Below, in pieces: positions 26,361-35,296 of a stretch of DNA of 60,687 nucleotides. Under the pieces are notes generated by a model that ran no database searches, was not told the origin of the DNA, and saw only the letters and a list, made by a program, of their open reading frames with translations. The first letter of the stretch is position 1. Each line of letters starts with the position of its first letter. Location: NCBI RefSeq assembly GCF_002379365.1, contig NZ_JQIU01000008.1, positions 1,340,909 through 1,401,595 of the forward strand, read 5' to 3'. This DNA comes from Brachyspira sp. G79 (lineage in GTDB: Bacteria; Spirochaetota; Brachyspiria; Brachyspirales; Brachyspiraceae). A program made the translations under genes and the position numbers.

Positions 26361-26798
26361 TTAGTCTAATTTATCACCTACTATTTTACCGCTGTTATCA
26401 ACATAAACTTCCCTGTTGTTTCCTAGTTTTAGTTTATAACTATTATATTCTTTACTTATTTCTAGTACAGGGACTTGAGGATATTTTGCTTGTACTGGAT
26501 TTATAATATTAGCAGGTATAAATTTTGTAGGCAAAGGAGTACGTTCAGAAGCTACATCAGTCCAGTCACCATTTCTATCAAAATCAATTTCTATTCCGCT
26601 TTGTAGTTCTGCTTTAAAACTATTTCTGTCTTGTTCAGCATATACAACAGGGTCATTAGTAAAATTAGCACTTATAAAATCCTGAGCTTTTTTTGGAAGC
26701 TGATTGGCTTGTATAGGCATGTCGGCTGCTGTTAGTATTGAAGCTTGCAAGATAGTTAGAAATAGTATAGAGATGAAAAGTTTAGTATTTTTTATCAT
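26361..26798 (-). CDS. PepSY-like periplasmic protein
   Basis: A 145-residue secreted protein with signal peptide cut near LTAAD. The mature part has two similar halves, each with a short helix, then an EIDFDRNGDW or VYVDNSGKIV strand pair, the layout of the PepSY-like/beta-lactamase-inhibitor-like fold (PF11396). Such proteins are common in host-associated bacteria and their targets are unknown. It is the intact member of a tandem pair with 25696-26134, about 80% alike by eye in the mature part. AAGGAGG lies upstream of the ATG at 26798, and it has its own terminator. Confidence 0.8.
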   Translation of the reverse strand: MIKNTKLFISILFLTILQASILTAADMPIQANQLPKKAQDFISANFTNDPVVYAEQDRNSFKAELQSGIEIDFDRNGDWTDVASERTPLPTKFIPANIINPVQAKYPQVPVLEISKEYNSYKLKLGNNREVYVDNSGKIVGDKLD

Positions 26799-27056
26799 AC
26801 TTTACCTCCTTGTTGTTTTTGGATAATAATAAAACATATAGCTACATAAAAAGTAAAATTAGTACATAAAAAATATAATATATTTTACAATTTTATGTAT
26901 GTTTTGTTTGTATTATGTAATTAAAAATAGAAATAAATAGCTATTTATGATTTTTTTATACAAAAAAGAGAATTTATGTATTATTTGATTAATATATTTA
27001 ATTGACTTTTTTATAAAAATTCTTAAATTCTGTTTATATTAAAAATTGGAGGAAGT

Positions 27057-27296
27057 ATGGCTCACAATATTATAGACGGATATAGAAAAATAGAGGGCAA
27101 TTACCCTACATACAGAGAGTATTTAATTCATTTTTACTGTAAAGACTGTTCAAATTTCTGGGCAGTAGATGATAAAGAAATCAATATATCCGAAGATGAT
27201 GATATAACTCAGATTGATGATATAATAGAGGATTCAGTATCACATTGTCCTATATGCGGCTCTACTAATATAACTAGAAGCAATAACAATAATTAA
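27057..27296 (+). CDS. Small zinc-ribbon protein
   Basis: This 79-residue cytoplasmic protein has two CxxC pairs, Cys-Lys-Asp-Cys near residue 28 and Cys-Pro-Ile-Cys near residue 64, which together form a likely zinc ribbon. The pairs are linked by an acidic stretch. I do not recognise the family. The start has GGAGG upstream and a clean terminator follows, so it is a single-gene unit. Confidence 0.75.
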   Translation: MAHNIIDGYRKIEGNYPTYREYLIHFYCKDCSNFWAVDDKEINISEDDDITQIDDIIEDSVSHCPICGSTNITRSNNNN

Positions 27297-27308
27297 CAAT
27301 TTTTTAAG

Positions 27309-27340
27309 GAGGTATTTATATCTATTTAAATACCTCTTTT
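27309..27340. terminator. Bidirectional terminator between convergent genes
   Basis: GAGGTATTTA (27309-27318) pairs with TAAATACCTC (27327-27336), followed by TTTT. Confidence 0.85.
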
Positions 27341-27812
27341 AGTTTGCTTTATTTTCTATAAAATCTGTAATTTCTTTATATCCCAAATCTTTAGCAATAT
27401 TTAAAGCATTTTTATTATCCTCATTTTTGATGTTCAAATCTGCCCCTTTTTCTATCAGTAACTGAGATGCTTTTATATTATTGTTTTTTACAGCTATAAT
27501 TAAGGCACTGTCGCCTCTAACATCAGTATCATTAATATTAGCACCGTTTCTTATTAAAAAGTCAATAGTGTCTACCGCACCATCTTCTGCTGCATACATT
27601 AAAGGAGTTTTATTGCTAAAATCTTTAGAATTAATATTTATTCCAGAGGCAAGAAGTCTTTTTATTTTAGACAAATCACCATAAAGGCAAGCTATATGTA
27701 TGCTTTCAGAGTTCTCTATCTTTATATTTTTGGTAATTTTTTTGATAATAGGCCACAATATAACAACAGCTACTATTATTACTATAATCAGAGTATTGAT
27801 ATTGATGTTCAT
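27339..27812 (-). CDS. Membrane-anchored ankyrin-repeat protein
   Basis: The protein has 157 residues. It starts with a single transmembrane helix (about residues 7-24) followed by a Lys-rich stop, then about three and a half ankyrin repeats (SIHIACLYGDLSKIKRLL, TPLMYAAEDGAVDTIDFLIRNGA (in two parts: TPLMYAAEDG, then IDFLIRNGA), SALIIAVKNNNIKASQLLI). The repeats would face the cytoplasm if the Lys-rich end stays inside. Ankyrin repeats mediate protein binding; the partner is unknown. It is one of three small ankyrin proteins in the window, each with a different N terminus (membrane, cytoplasmic, secreted). Confidence 0.86.
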   Translation of the reverse strand: MNININTLIIVIIVAVVILWPIIKKITKNIKIENSESIHIACLYGDLSKIKRLLASGININSKDFSNKTPLMYAAEDGAVDTIDFLIRNGANINDTDVRGDSALIIAVKNNNIKASQLLIEKGADLNIKNEDNKNALNIAKDLGYKEITDFIENKAN

Positions 27813-27891
27813 TTTTTATTCCAGTTTTTATATGACATTACATACATATAATAACAATAGACATTTGTTAATGTAAAATATGGTTTTTTAT

Positions 27892-29343
27892 CTATTTTTT
27901 TAAATAAATAACTTTACCCTCTTTATTTTTGGTATCTATTACTATTTCTTTACCCTTTAACTGCATAGCATATGGAAATATTATATAAGGTACATTCAAT
28001 GATTTTAATAATATGGCAGCATGAGACATAGCACTTCCATTAATAGATATAACACCTTTTATATTTTCGCCTATTTCTGTTACTATAGAAGCATATATAT
28101 TGTCTACTATGAGTATTACATCATCTTCTTCTGGTAAGTTTATTTTTACATCCAATAAGTATTTTAATACCTGATAAAGTATGTCCTCTACATCATATTT
28201 TCTTTCTTTTATATATCCGTCATCTAATGAATCAAAACTTTTGAATATATTTCTCATAACTTTATTGTATGAATAAGCCGCTGAATATTTTTTATCTTCT
28301 ATTAAGTTGTAAACTTCTTTTAGAGCATAATCATCAAAAAGCATTGATATATATGTTTCAAATATTAAATATTCATTGTTCTGCAATTTCTTTTTTTCTA
28401 TAATACTTTTTTGTTCGAGAAGATCCTTTTTTACATTTTCAATTGCCGATTTAAATTTTTCTTTTTCGGACTCTATATCTTTTACATATTCTTTTTTTAC
28501 ATTTATATCAAAATACATATATACAGCCTTACCGCTTACAAATCCATCACATACAACTTTATAATCACTTTCTATATCTTTATCTTTTGACTGCTGAGTT
28601 TTGTATTTTGTCTCAAATTTTCCATTTACCAAATATTCAAATCTTTCTAATACCTCTTCGGCATCTGGACCTTTAGCATAAATCTCCATTACATCGCCGT
28701 ATTCTATATTGAGCAATGTTACTTTGGTTATACTGTCAGCAGATACAGGCGGTTTATGTTTTGTTTTATTAGAAATAAATACCTTACTTTTTGAGTTAGC
28801 TATTATATTAATAAACATAAACACTGGTCTTGCATGAAAACCATTTTCCAAAAGTATTTTATATTCGCCTTTTATATAATCTTTAAACTCTATATCTTCA
28901 AGCAAATCATTATTATTTATAGAATAATCAAATTTGTCTTTAACATATGATATTTTAGGAGTCAAACTTTCAAGTGATTCATTAATAACATCATCAATAT
29001 TTTTGCCCAAAGATGACTGTATAGCAGCATTAATACCTCCCTCTATAAATGGGGCTGAAGTCATTCTTACATTTTTTGCTTTTTCTTCATCAAGCATAGA
29101 TAAAGCAAGTTCAGAACTTATCAATGCACTTCCCAAATCACAGAATATTATAACCCCATCATAAGAATACACACTTTCTATAGCATTAAAAACTTCTACA
29201 GCATCAGTACCAAGCTCTTTATGATCGTCTCCGCTTCCTCCAGAAAAAGCTATAGGTATATCCGTATTTGTAACTTTTTTTATATATTCAGCTGTAGTTT
29301 TAGCAAGATCATAGCTATGTGAAACAAATATTAAACTAACCAC
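27892..29343 (-). CDS. dhaM: PTS-dependent dihydroxyacetone kinase, phosphotransferase subunit
   Basis: DhaM passes phosphate from the PTS to ADP bound in DhaL. At 483 residues it is the long three-domain form: an EIIA(Man)-like domain (1-125) with His9, an HPr domain (about 158-235) with His170 in GFHARP, and an enzyme-I N-terminal-like domain (about 255-483) with the phospho-histidine segment GSAMSHAAIL (His441). All three phosphorylatable histidines are present. It is the last gene of dhaK-dhaL-dhaM, 36 bp after dhaL. E. coli DhaM has the same three domains; many Firmicutes have only the first. Confidence 0.92.
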   Translation of the reverse strand: MVSLIFVSHSYDLAKTTAEYIKKVTNTDIPIAFSGGSGDDHKELGTDAVEVFNAIESVYSYDGVIIFCDLGSALISSELALSMLDEEKAKNVRMTSAPFIEGGINAAIQSSLGKNIDDVINESLESLTPKISYVKDKFDYSINNNDLLEDIEFKDYIKGEYKILLENGFHARPVFMFINIIANSKSKVFISNKTKHKPPVSADSITKVTLLNIEYGDVMEIYAKGPDAEEVLERFEYLVNGKFETKYKTQQSKDKDIESDYKVVCDGFVSGKAVYMYFDINVKKEYVKDIESEKEKFKSAIENVKKDLLEQKSIIEKKKLQNNEYLIFETYISMLFDDYALKEVYNLIEDKKYSAAYSYNKVMRNIFKSFDSLDDGYIKERKYDVEDILYQVLKYLLDVKINLPEEDDVILIVDNIYASIVTEIGENIKGVISINGSAMSHAAILLKSLNVPYIIFPYAMQLKGKEIVIDTKNKEGKVIYLKK

Positions 29344-29379
29344 ATTAATTCCTTTTAATATTTTTATTTTGTTAATATT

Positions 29380-29997
29380 TTATAATATATTTATCAATTC
29401 TTTTATCATCATATAAGAGGAAGCAGCACCCGCATCCTGATGTCCCTTGCTTCTATCCCCCAAATAACTAGCCCTTCCTTTAGTAGCTATCATATCAATT
29501 GTAGATTTCATTCCATTTTCTGCAGATATTAGCACTTCTTTTTTGAAATTTTCTAAATTATCAGTATTATTTTTCATAGCCTCTAAAGCAGGATAAAGAG
29601 TATCAAGCATAGTTTTTTCACCAGCTTTTGATTTTCCTAGTGCAGATATAGCATTTGTTCCTTTATTAAATATTTCTGTTATGTCATTTAATGATAATTC
29701 TTCCTTATTTGAAGATACACTTACAGCATTAAGAAAGAATGTGCCATATAGAGGTCCTGAAGCTCCGCCTACATTTTTTATAAGCATAGTGGCTGTTTGT
29801 TTGAATATTGATGATATAGAAGCATTTTCATCTTTATTAAGAGCATCTCTTACAAAACCAAAACCTCTGCTTATATTTATACCATGATCAGCATCTCCTA
29901 TATCAGCGTCTAGCTTTGTGAGATAATCCTTATTTTCATCATAAACTTTAGAGAGATTAATAAGCCATTCTTTTATTTTTATGCTGTTATACATCAA
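29380..29997 (-). CDS. dhaL: Dihydroxyacetone kinase, ADP-binding subunit
   Basis: A 205-residue all-helical subunit that keeps a tightly bound ADP, recharged by DhaM and used to phosphorylate dihydroxyacetone on DhaK. The Mg-coordinating aspartates are in LDADIGDADHG, GGASGPLYGTFF contacts the nucleotide, and KGRASYLGDRSKGHQDAGA is the C-terminal nucleotide loop. It lies 39 bp after dhaK in the same leftward operon. Confidence 0.95.
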   Translation of the reverse strand: MMYNSIKIKEWLINLSKVYDENKDYLTKLDADIGDADHGINISRGFGFVRDALNKDENASISSIFKQTATMLIKNVGGASGPLYGTFFLNAVSVSSNKEELSLNDITEIFNKGTNAISALGKSKAGEKTMLDTLYPALEAMKNNTDNLENFKKEVLISAENGMKSTIDMIATKGRASYLGDRSKGHQDAGAASSYMMIKELINIL

Positions 29998-30036
29998 TAT
30001 CTCCTTTTTTATTTAAGATTCATTTATTTTCTAATA

Positions 30037-31032
30037 CTACATACCCCATCTTAAAGCTGCAGTATGAACAGGATAATCCCATAATTTCAGTATATCATCA
30101 TTAACTTTTATCAAACTTATAGAAGCTCCTGCCATATCTATAGAAGTAACATAATTTCCGATAAGATTTCTTACTATTTTTATGCCTTTTTTTTCAGCTA
30201 TTTTTTGAACATCATTGTATAATATATAAAGTTCCATCAAAGGAGTAGCCCCCATACCATTAACCATACATATAACTTCATCTCCGTTTTTGTATGGTAT
30301 ATCAGAACATATTGCCTCCATCATAGTTTCAGCGATTTTTTGAGAACTTATTAATTTTATTCTTTCTCTTCCGGGCTCTCCATGTATTCCTATTCCCATT
30401 TCTATTTCATCATCAGATATATCAAAAGTAGGTTTTCCAACAGCAGGTACAGTACATGAAGTTAAAGCCATACCCATAGAACGTGCATTTTCTTTGCAGT
30501 AATTAGCATATTCCAAAATTTTGTCTATGTTATCGCCTCTTTCAGAAGAAGCTCCGCAAATCTTTTCAAAAAATACTGTAGCACCTACGCCTCGTCTTCC
30601 AGTTGTATACAGACTATTTTTTACAGAGACATCATCATCTATAATAACACTTCTAACATCAATATTTTCAGCTTTACATAGATCTTCAGCCATTTGGAAG
30701 TTCATTACATCACCAGTATAGTTTTTTACTAAAAATAAAACCCCTTTTTCATAATTTACAGCTTTAACAGCCTCTTCCATTTGATCTGGTGTAGGAGAAG
30801 TAAATATTTCTCCCGGACATGCTCCGTCAAGCATTCCGTATCCTACAAAACCTGCATGCAAAGGCTCATGCCCAGATCCACCTCCAGAAATTAAAGCCAC
30901 TTTACTGCTTTTAGAGACTCTCGTTACAAATATAGGATCATAATTTACTTTTATTAAATTATGATATGCTTTCTGCATTCCCAAAAGTTCTTCTGTTATT
31001 ATATCGTTTATATTATTGATGATTTTTTTCAT
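30037..31032 (-). CDS. dhaK: Dihydroxyacetone kinase, substrate-binding subunit
   Basis: A 331-residue subunit that binds dihydroxyacetone covalently through a histidine. The substrate-site segments [16 protein letters not shown] and [11 protein letters not shown] are present, the second carrying the hemiaminal-forming His. Product dihydroxyacetone phosphate enters glycolysis. It is the first gene of dhaKLM, with GGGAGG upstream and a promoter at 31100-31127. No glycerol dehydrogenase or DhaR-type regulator lies nearby. Confidence 0.95.
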   Translation of the reverse strand: MKKIINNINDIITEELLGMQKAYHNLIKVNYDPIFVTRVSKSSKVALISGGGSGHEPLHAGFVGYGMLDGACPGEIFTSPTPDQMEEAVKAVNYEKGVLFLVKNYTGDVMNFQMAEDLCKAENIDVRSVIIDDDVSVKNSLYTTGRRGVGATVFFEKICGASSERGDNIDKILEYANYCKENARSMGMALTSCTVPAVGKPTFDISDDEIEMGIGIHGEPGRERIKLISSQKIAETMMEAICSDIPYKNGDEVICMVNGMGATPLMELYILYNDVQKIAEKKGIKIVRNLIGNYVTSIDMAGASISLIKVNDDILKLWDYPVHTAALRWGM

Positions 31033-31099
31033 ATATCCTCCCTTACATACTTATGTATTTTTATTTTTGGGCATATATGTTGTATTATGTATACTAATA

Positions 31100-31127
31100 A
31101 TTATAAATATAAAACATCTTTTTGCAA
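31100..31127 (-). promoter_or_regulatory. Promoter of dhaKLM
   Basis: Read leftward, TTGCAA (31127-31122), 16-bp spacer, TATAAT (31105-31100), 67 bp before the dhaK ATG. Confidence 0.6.
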
Positions 31128-31247
31128 GAGATTATTAAAGAATTTGTAACAAATATAATGTAAAAATAAAAAGAATATGTAAATTCATTTTATATATTTG
31201 TATGCTGTTTTTGGTATAATTATTTTTTATAAATTTATTAAATTTGC

Positions 31248-31276
31248 TTGCAATTATTGGCTAATAATAGTATTAT
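31248..31276 (+). promoter_or_regulatory. Promoter of HEAT-repeat gene
   Basis: TTGCAA (31248-31253), 17-bp spacer, TATTAT (31271-31276). Transcription from it would exclude in-frame starts upstream of 31309. Confidence 0.55.
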
Positions 31277-31308
31277 TAATAGAACTTAATATATTAAGGG
31301 GTTGTATA

Positions 31309-32034
31309 ATGCTCAAGAAAATATTTATCGTAACATTAATGTTTGCATTTTCTTTATCATCTGTTTTTGCTCAAGACACTACTGCTGCTGAAACAACAAC
31401 AGAATCTGAAGGTAATAAACCAAGAGAGGAGTTGTCTCAAAATTTTGTAGATGCCTTAGCTGGTCAAGATGAAAGACTTTTAATATCAGCTATAGAGGGT
31501 GGCTCTCCTCAAGTTAAGGCTTTATGTTTTAAAGCTTTAAGCGAAAAAGGTGCTAATTCAGAAACTTTATTAGAAGCAATTAATAGATATGTAAGCTATG
31601 GTTTGAATGCTCCTACTACTCACAATTCTGACTCTATGGTTCGTTATCAGGCTTTACAGGCTGCTAAAGCTGCTAAATCAGAAACTTCTGTAGAATATAT
31701 ATCTCAAATGTTATATTCTGAACAAGAAACTTCTAATATAATAGCTGCTGCTCAAGCATTAGGTGAAATAGGAAGTCCTAAAGGTGTAGCTGCTTTGCTT
31801 TTTCAATTAAGATTAGCTAAAACTCAGGCTATTGTTTATGAAGTTGCTGTTGCTTTAGGTAAAATAGGCGATCAGGCTGCTTTAAGCGATTTAATAGATT
31901 TAGCTCAAAATGATCAATACTTTGTAGTTGTTAGACAGGCTGCTGTTGATGCTATAAAAAACATTAAACCTGCTTCAGGTGATAATGGCAGTTCTTCAAC
32001 TACCACTACTACTGATGATACTGCAGCTCAATAA
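31309..32034 (+). CDS. Secreted HEAT-repeat protein
   Basis: A 241-residue protein with a Sec signal peptide (cut after VFAQ), then an acidic Thr/Glu-rich linker and about four HEAT-type helical repeats, such as AAQALGEIGSPKGVAALLFQL and VAVALGKIGDQAALSDLIDLA (each shown in part: ALGEIGSPKG, ALGKIGDQAA). A Ser/Thr-rich tail ends the protein. HEAT repeats form scaffolds for protein binding in the periplasm here. I chose ATG 31309, which has AAGGGG eight bases upstream and follows the promoter at 31248-31276; a longer reading frame back to 31198 lacks a ribosome site and would bury the signal peptide. Confidence 0.8.
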   Translation: MLKKIFIVTLMFAFSLSSVFAQDTTAAETTTESEGNKPREELSQNFVDALAGQDERLLISAIEGGSPQVKALCFKALSEKGANSETLLEAINRYVSYGLNAPTTHNSDSMVRYQALQAAKAAKSETSVEYISQMLYSEQETSNIIAAAQALGEIGSPKGVAALLFQLRLAKTQAIVYEVAVALGKIGDQAALSDLIDLAQNDQYFVVVRQAAVDAIKNIKPASGDNGSSSTTTTTDDTAAQ

Positions 32035-32060
32035 TTAAGACATTAATTTTATTTTAATAA

Positions 32061-32092
32061 AAAAGCCTATCAGTAAAATGATAGGTTTTTTT
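32061..32092 (+). terminator. Rho-independent terminator
   Basis: CCTATCA (32066-32072) pairs with TGATAGG (32079-32085), then T7. Confidence 0.9.
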
Positions 32093-32245
32093 ATGCTTTT
32101 TACTTCTTGTACTTGATGTTTAATAATTTTTTGTTATTGTAAAAATATTATTTTGCGATAATATAATAATTATAACTCGATAAATAAAAATTTAGCTGTT
32201 ACAATACCGCATTAATTTTTATAATAAATATTTTAAGGATTATTG

Positions 32246-33253
32246 ATGATAAAAGTTGATAATATAGTTAAATATTATGGAGAACATCTTGCTCTTAAGG
32301 GTGTATCCTATTCTATAAATAAAGGAGAAATAGTAGGTTTTTTAGGTCCTAACGGAGCTGGTAAAAGCACTATGATGCGTATAATTACTGGTTATCTTCC
32401 TGCCACAAGCGGATACGTTTATTTAGATGATTATGAAGTGTATGATAACCCTATAGAAATAAAAAAAAGAATAGGATATATGCCTGAAAATGTTTCTTTA
32501 TATACAGAAATGACTGTAATAGATTATTTAAGATTTTGTGCAAAACTAAAAGGCATACCTAGAAAACATATAAAAACTGCTTTAGAAAATACCATAGAAA
32601 TTACTGGACTTACAAAATACAGAAATAGAATAATAGGTCATTTATCAAAAGGTTATAAACAGCGTACTGGAATAGCTCAGGCTATAATTCATGATCCTGA
32701 AGTTTTAATATTAGATGAGCCTACAAGCGGACTTGACCCTAATCAGTTAATAGAAGTAAGATCCCTCATTAAAAGTTTGGGCGGAACTAGAACTGTTATA
32801 CTTTCTACTCATATATTAAGCGAAGTAGAAGATACATGCGAAAGGGCTTTGATTATAGACAGCGGGGAATTAATAGCTGAAGATACTATTGAAGGCTTAA
32901 AAATGGCTATGGACAGAGAAATATTAGGAGGAAATATTGAACTTAAAGTGGCTGGAAGATATAATGATGCTCTTTTATGTGTGAGAGAAGTTAATGGAGT
33001 AGTACAAGCTGAAGCTAACGCTTTCGGAGATATACTTATAGAATGTGAAAGAGGTAATGATTCTAGAGCTGCAATAGTTAAGCATTTAGTTAATAATAAT
33101 TTTGATGTTTTAGAAATAAGGGCTAAAGAGAGATCTTTGGAAGAAGTATTTATTTACTTCACAGATAAAAAGAAAAATGAAGATTTTGATAAATCTAAAT
33201 ATATAAGAGATGAAATAATTTCTTATAATGATAAAGAAAAAACTGATAATTAA
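32246..33253 (+). CDS. ABC-2-type exporter ATP-binding protein
   Basis: A 335-residue ATPase. Walker A GPNGAGKST is at 34-42, the signature LSKGYKQR at 133-140, Walker B LILDEP at 154-159 and the switch His in STH. A C-terminal extension of about 120 residues is typical of GldA/NodI-like exporters. It pairs with the permease 16 bp downstream. I prefer ATG 32246 over the TTG just before it because AAGGA is spaced for the ATG. The substrate is unknown. In gliding bacteria the related GldA/GldF acts with GldG, which is not encoded here. Confidence 0.9.
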   Translation: MIKVDNIVKYYGEHLALKGVSYSINKGEIVGFLGPNGAGKSTMMRIITGYLPATSGYVYLDDYEVYDNPIEIKKRIGYMPENVSLYTEMTVIDYLRFCAKLKGIPRKHIKTALENTIEITGLTKYRNRIIGHLSKGYKQRTGIAQAIIHDPEVLILDEPTSGLDPNQLIEVRSLIKSLGGTRTVILSTHILSEVEDTCERALIIDSGELIAEDTIEGLKMAMDREILGGNIELKVAGRYNDALLCVREVNGVVQAEANAFGDILIECERGNDSRAAIVKHLVNNNFDVLEIRAKERSLEEVFIYFTDKKKNEDFDKSKYIRDEIISYNDKEKTDN

Positions 33254-33269
33254 TGTTTAAGGGGTTAAA

Positions 33270-33977
33270 ATGAGAAATATATATGTTGTATTTTCAAGAG
33301 AGATTCAATCCTTTTATGTATCGCCTTTATACTACATATTGGGATTTATATATTTGGCTTTGACTGGATATTTCTTTACTATAGAAGTTTATTATAGCAG
33401 ATTGGCAGTTATGGAAAACACTATGTATAATATAGGTTTTTTTACAATATTATTTCTTTCTATTCTTTGTATGAAACTTATAGCTGAAGAACGTGCTTCT
33501 GGTACTTTTGAACTTATAATGACTGCTCCTATTACTTCTTTGCAGTATGTTTTGGGTAAATATTTATCCGTACTAGTTGTTTATGCTTCTCTTCTTGTTA
33601 TGACTTTTGTTTATCCTATACTTCTTATGATATTTGGAAAGCCAGATATAGGAGTTATATTCAGCGGATATTTGGGATTATTCCTTCTTGGAACAGCTAT
33701 ATTAGGACTTGGTCTTATTGCTACAAGTATATCTAAGAGTCAATTAGTTGCTGCCATTTTGGGCGTTTCTATGGGAGTATTTGCCTATATAATCAATTGG
33801 CTTAGTGAAATGTTTACGGGGGCTAGCAAAATATTAAATGCTATTTCCATTACCACATATTTTTCAGATTTTACTAAAGGTATGATAGATATACAGAATG
33901 TTATATTCTTTTTTATTTGGGCTGTTGCCTGTATAGCGATATCTACTATGTTTGTAGAATCTTATAAATGGCAGTAA
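33270..33977 (+). CDS. ABC-2-type transporter permease
   Basis: A 235-residue integral membrane protein with six predicted helices of the ABC2_membrane type (GldF-like). The pattern ERASGTFELIMTAPIT between helices 2 and 3 is the conserved coupling segment of this group. It forms the channel for the ATPase encoded 16 bp upstream, probably as a homodimer. The start is preceded by AAGGGG. Its 3' end is close to or overlaps the ankyrin gene, depending on the start chosen for the latter. Confidence 0.88.
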   Translation: MRNIYVVFSREIQSFYVSPLYYILGFIYLALTGYFFTIEVYYSRLAVMENTMYNIGFFTILFLSILCMKLIAEERASGTFELIMTAPITSLQYVLGKYLSVLVVYASLLVMTFVYPILLMIFGKPDIGVIFSGYLGLFLLGTAILGLGLIATSISKSQLVAAILGVSMGVFAYIINWLSEMFTGASKILNAISITTYFSDFTKGMIDIQNVIFFFIWAVACIAISTMFVESYKWQ

Positions 33978-34009
33978 TTTATAAATCTATTAAAAAAGGC
34001 TTTGTCAAA

Positions 34010-34585
34010 ATGTCTGATATAGTTGAGTATGTGAAAAATAATGATTTTGATAATGTAAAAAAATGTTTAGAGGCTGACAGTAGTTTATCTGATGCTAGAG
34101 ATGAAGAGTCTAGATTTACATTACTTATGATATGTGCTAAAAAAGGTTATTTTGATATAGCCAAACTTTTGGTAGAAGAGGGTGCTAATATCAATGCAAG
34201 AAGCAAAACTGGTATAACTGCATTGATGTTTGCATGTGCAGAAAAACATAAAGATATCGCTGAGTATTTAATAGACTCTGGTGCTGATATTAATTTAAGA
34301 GATAAGCCTTTATTTTCAGCTTTGTTATATGCTTCTCTCACAAAAGAGTATGATATAATAAAAGCATTAGTTGATGCTGGGGCTGATGTTAATGCTAAAA
34401 ATTTTAAACTTGTAACACCTTTAATGTTTGCTTCTGGCATTGGTGATATTGATACTATTAAACTTTTAATAAAAAATGGTGCTGATATAGAGCATAAAAA
34501 TAAAGACGGAGAAAGGGCTTTGGAATTTGCTATTCGTAAAGAGCAGAAAGAAGCAGCAGATTATTTAAAAACTCTCTCTAAATAA
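34010..34585 (+). CDS. Cytoplasmic ankyrin-repeat protein
   Basis: This protein of 191 residues has five ankyrin repeats, from MSDIVEYVKNNDFDNVKKCL onward, with well-formed TALMFACAEKHKDIAEYLI and TPLMFASGIGDIDTIKLLI units. There is no signal or membrane helix. An in-frame ATG at 33968 overlaps the permease gene by ten bases but lacks a ribosome site; ATG 34010 has AAAGG about ten bases upstream and starts where the first helix begins, so I use it. Being downstream of an exporter it may be co-transcribed, but a functional link is not shown. Confidence 0.8.
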   Translation: MSDIVEYVKNNDFDNVKKCLEADSSLSDARDEESRFTLLMICAKKGYFDIAKLLVEEGANINARSKTGITALMFACAEKHKDIAEYLIDSGADINLRDKPLFSALLYASLTKEYDIIKALVDAGADVNAKNFKLVTPLMFASGIGDIDTIKLLIKNGADIEHKNKDGERALEFAIRKEQKEAADYLKTLSK

Positions 34586-34871
34586 CTTTGTATTTTTAAT
34601 ACACAAATAAAATAAATAATTATACTTTCTAATATCAAAGAAAAAGTAAATATTATATTTATAAAACATACTTGATTATCTATAAATGTATTTAAAACTA
34701 ATGCATGAGTATTTACATAATATAAAATACTAATAAAGAAATAAGTAACTAAGAAGAAATTAATATTTTAATTATAAATAAAATTATATGAAGTTTGACT
34801 AATAATTTTATATCTATATTAAAAAAGTTAATTAAAAAGAATTTTATTATTAATATATACCTAAACACCTA

Positions 34872-35065
34872 CAGTTTGTCAAAAAATAAATTTTTAGTAT
34901 TTGTAGTGACTAGCCTTGTTAAGCACACAGTCGACCCACAGTTATTTTACGACCGTGGGAAGTCCTGTGTATTGGTATAATGGCAGCCCGCCTCTCTGTG
35001 CGTACCTTTGCATGCGAGAACCATACACTGTACACATTCTATGAAAGAACTACATTTAATCCTGT
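34872..35065. repeat. Dispersed GC-rich intergenic repeat
   Basis: It begins CAGTTTGTCAAAAAAT like the copy at 14098. A nested hairpin joins ACACAG and CCCAC (34924-34938) with GTGGG and CTGTGT (34955-34970). The end GCAGCCCGCCT ... GAAAGAACTACATTT (34983-35055) parallels GCACAGCCCGCCT ... GAAAGAACTGCATTT at 14239-14271. Same orientation as the 14-kb copy. Confidence 0.62.
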
Positions 35066-35236
35066 TTAAATATGTAATTTATACAATATATAAACATTAT
35101 TTTTGCTAAATTATAAAAATTTTATATATAATGTTGTCAAGTACTTTTTAAACAACTCTATCGTTATGTGTTTAAGATATATTTTATTAGTTGATAAAAA
35201 TATTTTTATATTATTAATAAAAATCTTATTTTAAAT

Positions 35237-35265
35237 TTGACTAATTATGAAATACAAATTATACT
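35237..35265 (+). promoter_or_regulatory. Promoter of hemH
   Basis: TTGACT (35237-35242), 17-bp spacer, TATACT (35260-35265), 32 bp before ATG 35297. Confidence 0.65.
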
Positions 35266-35296
35266 AATAAGTAATTATTATTAATAAGGATATATT

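Larger units (their letters stand above)
34586..35296. other. 711-bp gene-free region with one repeat element
   Basis: Bases 34586-34871 are very AT-rich with nothing recognisable. The dispersed repeat lies at 34872-35065, and 35066-35236 is again featureless before the hemH promoter. A 61-codon frame at 34795-34980 runs across the repeat boundary and is not a gene. Confidence 0.6.

Noticed and set aside
34795-34980. 61-codon frame upstream of hemH
   Set aside because: It crosses the left border of a repeat element and has no ribosome site.
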